A DNA stretch of 64,000 nt from Panonychus citri (taxonomy: Eukaryota; Arthropoda; Arachnida; Trombidiformes; Tetranychidae): positions 62,001 through 126,000 of the forward strand of contig NW_026515546.1 of NCBI RefSeq assembly GCF_014898815.1. The letters run 5' to 3'. The number at the start of each line of letters is the position of its first letter. Positions within the stretch are counted from its first letter, which is position 1. Below, piece by piece: positions 37,915-49,900 of this stretch. The position numbers and the translations under genes were made by a program. The notes beneath the pieces are model-generated. The model was not told the origin of the DNA and ran no database searches. It was given only the letters and a program-made list of their open reading frames with translations.

Positions 37915-40900
37915 AAGTCCCAAGGCTTTTTCCCTACAGATTAGTAGGTCAATTGATTGAATACTCGTTCGAAAGGCAAAAATAACATTCAATGATAATG
38001 TCTATTTGTGACTCGTTGAAACAACGATTTATCTGACCATGGAAATCGTCATGAAGAAAAACAAAGCTTAATGATTTTATGAATTTGTTTCGTTCCATTT
38101 GCAACAAAAGGACTGAATTAATAATATTTGTTCAGACTCTCATTCACTTTTGAATCTTTTGTGTAATATACATTTCATTGTTGGTTATTATTGAGTTTTC
38201 AGATTATTAATATCGTCTTAATCTCAGGAGGCTTTGAATGATCGTCATGAAAAAAACCCTTATCCAGTTTTAATCAGAAACAATAGAAATCATCTTAGGA
38301 TATCAATGTCAATATTTACCATCATGGTTAAGGATAACTAATAATAGATTACAGAGCAGAATCATAATGAAATCATCATGAAATCATCAGTAAAAACTAA
38401 TTGTTGATTCAACTCTTCAATCATGATTAAGAATCTCTTGCTCATGTAATACTTTAATTTGATTCGTATGTGAGTAAATCTGATTTTTACAATAATCATC
38501 ACAAACGGTAAATCAATTCAAGTATCAAACGAAAGTTGCATTTAAAGCTCACCAATCAATTCGTAAGGTGTAAAAATATATTTGAACATTTTACCAACTC
38601 GAATTACAGTTGCCTCTTTGTTGTCAATGTCGTTTAATTAGTAACAATTAAGACACATGAATGTTGAAAACTTCACCATGAGATTTACAGATGAAAAAAA
38701 AACACACCAGAAATTGAATGAAACTGAATCAAATTGCCAAGTTAACTATCAAAAATGATGAATCAAAAGTTGTCTTGGTGTGTTTACTTTTTGTTTATCA
38801 ATCCTCCTCATCTTCACCCTGATTCATTATCATATATTATCCTGAATTTCGTTTTACCTCTAATGATATGATTCATTGTTTTCCACAGGAAAACATCATT
38901 CTGCACTTTTATCTAGTTTATTACAATGACAGGTAAAAATCTGAGTTCTCACCTGAGTCTGAACATCAACATTAAATGTGTTGACTTTCTGAACTTATTG
39001 AAAAAAAAAACTTTTCTTCACTCGATTATTTATATTTCTAGTTGCTCTTATTTTCTGGCTCAATGGTATGGGAATTGAATTAATTAATTGAATTTCGAGC
39101 AAATTTAACTCGTAAAAATGAAAACAATTGAGATAATTTTCGAGTAAATTAAAAATTCTGGAAGCTTCTTAGTAGCAAATATCTACATGATGAAAGCTAA
39201 ACAAATTTCCTCATGATGATGGTTAAATAATCATCTCCGATAATCCCAGTGTTAAGCTTATTAATCATCATCTTATCATGACTGTAGATTAGCATGATAA
39301 GCTAATCATTCTGGTGAACTGATTATCTACTATTATAATTAGAGAAGATGAAAGAAATTTAATTTCTATGAATTAAATGATCACTAGATAAGCTTTTCGG
39401 TTGGATTGATGAAACAACGACAAGAGGAAATTTCATCCTCATCCTTCAACTATTTACCACTTTCATCACATTTATCATGGTGAAAACTACTCCATGATAA
39501 TCTTATGGATTATTATAATTCATTATGAAATGAAATGTTGAAGTATCATGATTGTATAAAATGAATGATGAAAAGTAAAAATTTTTCATAATCATAAAGA
39601 TGAATTCAGCTTGAAGGTAAAATTATCATCATCTTTTCAAACCTCAACTCTTTCATTTGCAAATTCAATCATCATCTCCATCACCATCAAGAATAACATC
39701 ATCATCATCATCATCATCTTCATCTTCATCTTCATCATGATGCTCAAAATCAACAGAAATATTTAAATGAGAAAACTTGATAAAGATGAAAGAGATGCCT
39801 CATAAATCATCAATCATATTTTTCATGGTGAGAGAAAAAAAAATCCAATCTAATTACATGATATTCAAGTTAAAACATTGATGCATAATATTTTCCACTC
39901 TCTCATGTTCACCACCCTCATCATATTCATAAGTTCCTGAATAGCTGAGCCTCCAGAACTGAACAGAACTCATGAAATTACCATGAAACAACACGCTCAA
40001 GAGTCTAATGGATACAATGTATTGATAAATAAGACTAATCATCAACATTGAACAATAATCAATAATTTCAGTTCCAATTTTATTGCAACTTTTTTCTTAT
40101 AAATTCATCTTGAGCTGAATCAGCTGATTGTCTTTGATTATTAAGTTGATTGAAGTGTCATAAGAAAAAAAAAGTAATGATAATAAACTCTAATGAACCA
40201 ACAGAATTCAAATATTTACATGGATTTGGATAACTTTTATTATCCTATTTGAGATATTCATCTCATGATATTCATGATGGATCAAAATTGCTCATCAATC
40301 AACAATGAGTAATAAATGTCCAGTCTCAATGGATATGGACAAAAAAATATATATAACAATCAAATAAATAATCCGATTATTAAATATTGATTCATCATCT
40401 TTTTTTTTGTTGAGTATTTGTGCTCATTGGTGATTAACTTAACAATTGATTATTATTAAATTATTTAGTAATTATTTATTAAAGTAATTTTTATTGGTAG
40501 CTCATCATTTCCGTTTCCGACAAAAAGCTAAAATTATTATCAATTGATTATAAAGGCGTCAATTGTATCGAATGATGTTTAATTTACTTTTGATTTATTA
40601 ATTTCTTCCTGTGAATCAATATGCATGTTCGGTACACAAATGAGCGAACCCATTTTCAACCAACTGACCACACTTGAAACAAGGAAAATTATAGTCACAC
40701 CGATGGAGAAACTGGCCAGTAAATTGTTACAGGGACAATCTTCCATGAGATAAGCCATGTTCAAGAAAATGATGATGAAGAAAACAAACTGTATCACTTG
40801 AAGATGGAAAAGGTAACGACCCCAATTACGGTACTTATGTTTCCGCGAGGGGTCAAGAGTGCAAATTATATGATAAGTTGATGTTAAAATATGGATGGCA

Positions 40901-43900
40901 GAATTGATAATTGGAATTAAACTCAAATGGAGACTTGGACAGAACTTATAAGAAAAGTAGCAAAGTAAAGGTGTAAGACTGTGGTGGATAAGATGGGCAG
41001 GGGTCACTTGAGAGGTTTTCTTTTTCAGGACAAAGTAAACTGTGTCCATTAGGTCAAAATATTTAAGGAGATAATATCCCAGTCCTATTATAATAGTTGT
41101 ACGAGTTTTAGAATCATCACCATCGAAATTTAATAGTTCACATTTGATAGCTTTCAAGCCTCCATCAATACACCATGAAGCTAATATGAAACCGGTTGAA
41201 TATAAAATAATCTTTATTATATTGTGGATAAAAAGTATTGACCGCAACTCAAATGGTTCACGATTTTTCATCAATCGAGGTCCCAAAGTGGTCACAAAGT
41301 ATAAATAACAACCAATAATACACAGAATCGCCCAGGGTCCACCTTTTAGTGTTGGAAACCAACTCAAGCTTGAAGAGCCAACAGTTTCCCAGAAATCATG
41401 GAAAACATATCTGATCATTTCAATCATAATTACCGATAAATTGTTTGCACTTATCACAATCAAAAATGAACTTATCGCAATTTAAACTGGTACAATGGTT
41501 AAAATACTACTCTACAAATCGAAATTGTAAAATGCAACTGAGAAAACATGACAATTTACCAGGTAGATTCACATTTAATTATGATAATCAAGTGACATCG
41601 ATTAATATCATTAACGAATTGTAAATGAAGACTTACCATTGAGCCTTCGTCAATTGAATCTAGACTTAAAACCCAAACATGAAAACGGACAATTGTTGGT
41701 TTACCTGGAGAGAAAATAAATACAATGTTTACAATTAGTGAACAATTTAACAAATTGTCTGTAAATTTTCATTACAATTCAACAACTAATTGTTGCCCTC
41801 TATGTGGAAGTTAATTCAAACTGTAATATTTTCTGATATCAGATAATAATAATAATCAACTGTCAACGATAAAATGTTTACGAATGATGATCAAAGTTAT
41901 GCTAATCTGGATCAATATCTCATATTTCTGTGACAAATATCATGTTAATAGGGAGAGAAAATGTCAATCGATGGTCAGTGGTCAGTTTTCATTTATAATC
42001 TCGAGAGATGTTGATGATTGTGATGTCCACTTATCTTAATGTTTATCTCTTACTGACCATTGGTTATCAGAAACATTCAAACTGACCATTGTTTTAAGTA
42101 TTCAGGTAACACCTTGGGGCTGGCATTTTATTATTATTACATCATACAAATGATGATATATTTCAACATGAAACTACATGGTTGACCAATGTCCAGTTGT
42201 TGTCAGATCTAATCAATAGCTTTATGTTAATTGACTTTATCATCCTATTAACCTAATTCAATCAAACACAATTGACTATCAACAATCAGTGATTGATTAA
42301 TTTTCACAACATTAACTTCAGATGATTATTATTAATCTGATTATCTGAAAACTTTCTCTCTAATTAGTTTAATGTTAATCTAATTGTTATCAACTAATCA
42401 TAACTTAATTTAATGATTGTAAACTTTTCTGATTGAACTTTAATTGTATTTTCCTGGGATGGAAAAGTTTTCATAACAAATTTGTTTACTTGATTAATTG
42501 TTGCTTTTAATAAGTAAGCTGAGAATTATGTTTCTTACAATTAATCATTTTAATTTCTATCTAGTTAACTAATGATTAAAGTTAATTGTTTGTGATTAGT
42601 TTAATCTGTAATTTATCAAAATCTCGAGGCAATTAAACTGAATTTATTGTTGAACAATAATTTTTTGATTAAATTGGTTGAGTAAACTAAGTGAAAGTAA
42701 ATTAAAGTTGATACAATATGATAAGTAAATTGTTGTAATTGTGTTTATTACAGTTACTTGATTGTAACAATTTGATTTGTTATGAAATAAATGGTTATGA
42801 TTAAATCATTGTTGATATTGGTTAAACTAAATTAATGATTCGTATGGTTTATTTTATCACCAATCAATTAAATTAATCTAAACAATCAAAGGGACCAAGT
42901 CAATTACACAATATAATAATAAATTAACGTTGATAGTTTGATTTTAAATCATCAACATTAATCAACAATCATCGAGATTGATTAAGTTTGTCAAATTATT
43001 AATTCCATATCATTTTGATGATAATCAAGATAAGCTTTTGATTGTGATGATTTAATTTGATATTAAATCTGATTCTCAACTGTCAAAAGCTTAAAGTTAC
43101 TTAGATTTGCTATTAATAAATTGAAAATCTTTGATTACTGACAATCAAAATCACAACAATCAACGAGACAATTTAAACAAGACTAGAAATCATTTCTAGT
43201 CATGATTATCAACTTTAAATTTGACAATTTACTGTGAAGAAAATGATTAAATTTGATTCACTAGAAAATCAAAGTTTTTAACAATCAATCCAGATTAAAA
43301 CTAACAGCTGATTAGGTTAATTGTTACCTGACAATTAAATTAATTTTAAATAATTAACACATTTAACAATTAATCAAGTGACTTATCATGATTATCAAAA
43401 TAACAACCCAGTCAACAGGTTGGAGTCAAAATTGAGTCAAAAATTGATACATACGAGTCACTTTTACTCAAAGTTGAGTCAAAGGGCTTTTGAGTCAATT
43501 TTGAGTCAATATACAATCAAAAATGGTTCAATTATGATTCAAATTAGAGTCAAAACTTTGTATCAATTTTGAATCAATTTTTACTCATTTATGATTGTTA
43601 ATTGACTCAAAATGAATTTAAAGATTTTGAGAAATTTATTCTAATAAATAGAATAAGTTCACCACAAGCCTTGGCAAAGCTTGAGAATCACAAAAAGTGA
43701 TATTTATCACCAAGAAACATTTCGTATAAAAAGATTCACATGATTAGAATCGTATCGAAATGAAAACAAAGAGGAAATCTTTGTAAATATATTGGAAAAA
43801 TATTTATTCTATTGAAATTTATCTAATATTCATACGTGAAGCAATTGGATATGAGTCATTACACGGGCAGTATTGGAAATGAGTAAACTAAATTTATACA

Positions 43901-46900
43901 AAAAAATTGAATATTGTCCACCAAAAAAGTAAAAAAAAATATTTGAATAAATTCAAATCAATTGATAGAAATGAATATAATATATCCTTCACCGTATATG
44001 AGAGGCATGATTCTTGAAAACTTGGCTTTGCAATATTGGAAAATCAACTAAAGAATCTTCTTCCTGACTTAGATTTGAATCTTTTTGAGAGCTTTTTTCG
44101 TCATCATTGCGAGTCTTTTCATCTGATTCTTTCTTGCGAGTTTGATTCAATTCCTTGTTCTTTGAAAATAGGGCTCGGATTATACGTGAGCGAACTTTGT
44201 TCATGAATTCATCTGTATAACTTTCGTATCCAGAAACTCTGAAAATATGATCTAAGAAAAGATTAGCTATTTGTAATGTTTTGTATTAATTGAATCATAT
44301 CATTGACATCAAAACTCACCTATCAATGCATTTAGGCGCTTTAAACCTAATTTAGGATCGAATGATCCTTTGAAAGGCTTTTCAAGTGGATCAGGAAATC
44401 CTAATACACATGGAAAAGGAATTTTTTCTTTCTTTTCTGAATTCAAAGCTTTCAAGCAACACTTTTCCAATTCTTCTAGTCTATAGCTTTTTTTCCCAAG
44501 CGTAACGTTTTCAATATAACATGGTGGAAATGCAGCAACAACAAACTGATATGCAACAGAGCAATAATCATTTAAGCGCGCTTCTTTCATCGCTTTCGTG
44601 TATCCATCGAGCGGCAAACAAAAAATACCTTCAAGAAAAATCTTATTCTGCAAAAAAAGAAGTAAATGATTGTGATTAATATGGAAGGGAAGAAAATGAG
44701 GGAAGAATCTTTACCTCTGTTGTTTTTTTGTATGTTTTGTCAACTTGGTCAACTAAATGATCTTTTGCTTTCGAGTTTTCCTCATCAATATCAATGAGAG
44801 AAAATATGTCTGATGTGATATCAATAAGGGACGAAATCAAAATATCATTAAGATTCATGTCAGACATGAGTTTCTGCTTTCGGGTGGTTTCAGTTAACTT
44901 TTCGCGAATTTTGAGAACCTTTTCTTTTCTTTTTTGATAACTTGTCACTTTTTTAAACTGAAATGAATCATTTTCATCAGAAACAACTTCTTGAATTGTA
45001 AATTTTGTCGCTTCAATTTTAGAAACATTGGTAGAAGTATTCTCTGGATCACATTCTACTGAACAATCTTCGTCCTCATCATCACTTTCGTCGCTATTTA
45101 GTGTGCTCTTCAACGAGTCATAAATTTCAACTGGATAATTTTGAGTTTCAGGCATCGTTGAAGTTGTAGAATCCTTCATTTGCTCACGTGAAAAGAAACT
45201 ATGCACTTCATTCAGCTCCATCTCAATAAACTCGATATCTTCTTGCATCAGAGCTGAAGGGTCATGATTGATTTCAATCGGAAACTCATGAAAAGATATG
45301 ACTTCTTTCAAGTTTGACCAATGTGAGTTTTTTTTAATGTTCTCTCGAAGATTTTTTTGTAAGGTTTTGAATGAATCTAAGGATTGAAAAGAAGAACAAA
45401 TTGTAGAAAAAAAATATTTCGTAAACCTCATAATTTACCTCCTATGGCGATCACTTTGAAAGTTACACGTTTTTTGTTTAGCCATGTATAAAAAAGATTC
45501 ATATCAGGATCAGAAATGAAATCACAGTCCTTATCAAATGATGAAAAATCACTTTGCTTAACTTTCACTAGAACAGGTTGATTTAGAGGTTTTTTCTCAA
45601 CGGAGTCAACAATAAAAGGCAGAATAACCAGAAGAAAAGTTTTGTCGACTATCGAAGTTTCTGTTGATGTAGATGAATCTGAATAAACACTAGATTTTTG
45701 ATCATCTTTTCTTCTCTTCGCTGGTGTCACACATGAGGAATTATTTACATGAGATGTTGAGGACTTTTCTTTATCGGCACTAGATTTGGACTTCGTGTAA
45801 ACTTTTATAGGAGCATTAACAACTGGACACTTGTACTGTTTATTGATCTTCTTGAGATGAATTGAATCTTTCACATGTTCCTTATTACCACGTTGCATTG
45901 TCGAAAAATAATTGATGATTTTTAAATGTCGAAGAGAATCTTTACCAATGAGAGTTGATGAAACGACAGTAAAATAAATTGTAATAAATAAATTGAGATG
46001 CCTCAGCTTTAAATTGACTCGATTTTGCTCACCAGAGCCAATAGAAATCGAGAAGAATAAATATCAAGGTAATTAAACTTGAAAGTCTCGAGAGACTAAA
46101 ATAATTGCAAAAAAAGAAAAATTTGAACAAAAATAAAGGTAAATAAAGGGGGAATAAATGACTTCTGACCCGTTTTAACAACCAATTGCTTGACTATTTA
46201 GTTTCATCAGGTTTGAGATCTGATGATTCCTTGCCACTTTGCACCATCTTCTTCATTGCCTCATCTTTTTGAATCAGTTCAAGCAAATATTCGGGTCTTG
46301 ATTTAAGAAATGCCAACAATTCACGTTCAGTGCTTTCATTTTTATCCGGTATTTTCTCAATCTCTGTTGTCAAGCGATTTTGAGATGAATCTTTTGAGCA
46401 GCTCGGTTTGTTTAGGTTTGATGATAATACTGACAAGTCTGGATCTGGAATGGATTTGAGTGAGCTCAACTCAGAATTTGAAATAGGTGAAGCAATTGCA
46501 GCATGATAAACAGGAGAACTGATTTGGCTTGCAATCTGTGGAACATCTAGTTCGTACACGAATTTTATCGGCTGTGTCGATGGATAATCTACCTCTGCAA
46601 CCTTTCTTTTTTTAGCACAATCTGGTTCATCATCAGAAGAACGTTTTGGAGTTGTAATAACACCGTTATTTTCACTTTGTTGTGAAGAAGAATCGACTCG
46701 ACATTCATCTTGGCTTTCATGTTCAGATGAATGAACAATAGTAGAGGCTATTGTAACACTTTTGTTTGGATCATTTGGCACGAGGTCAGTTTTTGACTTT
46801 TGTTGATCGACAATTTCTACTGTTTCTTCGTTTTCTTTTGTTTCTACACTTTCCTGTACATTGTCATCATTTTGAGTGAGACCGACGGCAAGATCATAAT

Positions 46901-49900
46901 CATCACAAAGATCATCATCATCGCTATCATTTTCTGCCGCTTCTCTCTCATTTTGTTCTTCCTCAGCGTCGACAAAATCTTCTTCATTATCATCCTCGTT
47001 TCCATCTTCCATTTCCCCTTCAACGACTTGAGCTTCTTGGTGAACTATTTTTGTAGTGGTTTTTGACTTTTTTGGCATGATCGTAGAATTAATTGTTGAT
47101 TCTTCTTGGGCACTTAATCGAGAGACATCTAATGCGACTCCATCCATTTTGTCAAAGAGATTTTTATCCAATGATTTGCTGGAACCAGCCACTGGCTCTA
47201 GTGAATTTCTTTGCTTATTTGATCGCTTGACACCACGATCGGATCTCACGTCTTTGGTCAATTTTCTGAAGTTCTTTTTAGCTGCAGCGATTTTATTGTT
47301 TTCATGAATTTTTCTCGTGTAACACATTGCTTTGGCCAGAACACCAACAAGATCACGTTCAATATACTTGTCATATGATTTTCTTCCTCCTTTCCTAACA
47401 CAGTGATCTAAAGAGAAAGAATTTTCAGAAAATGTTTCACTGTCGAAAAGAAACTTACCCAAAAGTGCTCTAAATCGACGTTCTCCTAATCCAGCCTTAG
47501 CACTTCCTTCTAAAGGGTTAGAAAGTGGGTCTTCATGGTTCCATATATTGATGAGAGATTGTTTTCCATTAGATCCACGGAGAGTTACTCCAATTACCCA
47601 GTGTTCGGGAAAAGAATAACGGATGATACTACTTAAGACAGCCGATGGCCCAGATTCAATATCATCCTTTTTACTTAAATTCGCCATTTTTAAAGCAATC
47701 CTGTAATCTTTAGCAACTAATGGAAAAATACCTTCGAGAAGAATCAGATCTGACAGGTTAGGAACTTCCACTTGAAAGGTGGTATCTTCTTCGGCGATGA
47801 TTCGAAGGTCTTCATTGTCGGGAGAAAACGACTGATAAAAATCACAATTTTCAACACCGCCAGTGAATCTAACAAGATAATCGAGAACCTTGTATGCTTC
47901 CGGCAAGAAGATTTTCACGGAAGTTTCCGTTGGTTTGTCCAGGACAGAGCGCATCTTTGACAAGCTTGCGTGAATTTGATCAAGACTTGAATTAGCCGAA
48001 TCTTTCATTTCCTTTACATGTTCGCGTCTGTTGTCATGTAGAACAACATCTTCTCCTTCATCCTGCTCATCTTCGTACTCAGAATCTTTATCTGAATCAT
48101 CTGCTTCACTGCTTTCTGAACTATCGATATGAATCAGGTCACTTGGAACATTAGGAAAAATTTTACTTGGGGCTGGTTTAGCCTTTTCACGTCTTTTTAA
48201 TAGATTAGCTCTATTCAGAAACTGATCAAATTCATCCTCAGAAGTCACTTTCAATGACTCTCCACTTCCTTTGGATAAGGTTAACCCATTGATTGCTAGC
48301 CAATGAACAATTTTTTCTTCGTATGAAGGAATCTTTTTTTTCACCTTTTTTGAGATTGATTTACAAAAAGCACTGTACTTTACAGCCAAATCTTTAGAAT
48401 CATCTGTGGAATAAAAATGAGAACGAAAAGAATCTTATTAATTAGAAAATTTTAGGTGAAAAGCTTATATCTTACCTCCGACGGCTACAATCATGATTGG
48501 TAATGGTTTACACCGTTCTAGCTCTAAATAAGCTAAATTGGATTTTCTTATTTTCATTGGAATAAGATTACTTGGAATAAGATTTTCACTGATTTTAAAT
48601 CCAATTGGAACTGTTTTTTGCTTTGAGTTATTATAAGAAACTCTAACCACAGCAGCAACTAATTTTTGACCTTCCATTAGACCGAGAAAGGAACCAATTA
48701 AAGTTCGTTGATTTTTGATGATTGGAGATTTTTTTCTTTTTGTTAAAACACTTTCAGGAGAAAATCTATGAGATTTAAACATAAAACTAATACGAAAACA
48801 AACAAATTCAATTTCTAATTAAGATGATTAAAAATAGAGAAACTAAACAACTTAACAAAAACGTGGGTAAAAAGAAAATGAGATTAAATCGAATTTAAAT
48901 TTAATGGAAATCTTATCTCGTTGCTTAGCAACCATTTAAATTCTTTTTTATTTTTGTTCTATTCTAAACTAATTGTTCTTTTCTAAGATAAAAGCTTATC
49001 TTCAGTTTTCTTTTATCTCTTGGTAAAGATAAGCGTTTATTTAATTTGAATTTATCTTAAACAGATAAGATTTGTTTCCGGTTTTGATTAATTTGATTTC
49101 CTTATCCTTTTAAGATAAGTTTAGTTTCTTTAATCAACACGTTTTGTTTACAATTGAATTATATTTGTGAATTTGTTTTCACTTTCAAGATGAATGAAAG
49201 TGGTTCATCAAAACGATCAATCAATCGTCGTAAACGGAAGCAAAATCATCATCAATTTTCTGATTATGTGTATAGTCTACCCAATAGTGATCACCAAGAA
49301 AATGTGCCTCAAACTTCCGTTTCATCTTCTTCACAAGAATCATCTCTATCGTCTTCATCTCGTCATTCTAACTCATCAAATGAATCTTTCAACTTTGACT
49401 TTTCTGGTCTCATTGAAGACAGTGATCCAGATATTGATGGCGATGATGAAGTGTCAAGTGTTAGTCCAGATAAAATTTCTTTTTCACATGGTGTTTTATT
49501 GGCAATACTTTCATGTCCGGGTGTCAGCTTGAGCTCAGCTGAAAAAATCACACATCTTTTCAATGCTTACACCAAAAGATTTGGAAGTGACAATAGTCTT
49601 CTCCCAAATATTCGTTACTTTTGGGACCTTCAAGCAGCTACAAATCCTGTCAATGTCTATGTTTTATGTGAAAATGAACATTCACATGGACCTTTTAGAG
49701 GTGAGCCGAAACGATTTGGCTCATATAATTGTCAAGGAAACGATATCCCCGTTCAACTTAAACAGGACAAATATTTTATCCATTTAGAATTAAAGCAGCA
49801 ATTGATGAATCAATTGCCTCAATTACCTAAATCGTGTTGGGATGAATCTTGTTTCAGTGAGCTAGACATTTGTCGTTCTTCTGAAGCAAAAAGAATCAAA

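Larger units (their letters stand above)
33715..41636 (-). other. 7.9-kb intron of the chloride channel gene with nested genes
   Basis: The intron separates SIDEGSM from TYVADIF (donor GTAAGT at 41636, acceptor ATATTTAG before 33714). It carries the nested elongase gene (40579-41427, -) and a small secreted-peptide gene (37300-37458, +), a GA run (37879-37912) and a TCA run (39697-39738). The remainder is AT-rich background. Confidence 0.75.

Noticed and set aside
41556..41753. 65-codon minus frame as a separate gene
   Set aside because: Only 41637-41704 is coding; it is an internal exon of the channel bounded by CTCCAG and GTAAGT.
46800..47307. Plus-strand frames opposite accessory gene 2
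   Set aside because: Shadows of the acidic and Lys-rich coding on minus (Phe/Ile/Leu-rich translations).
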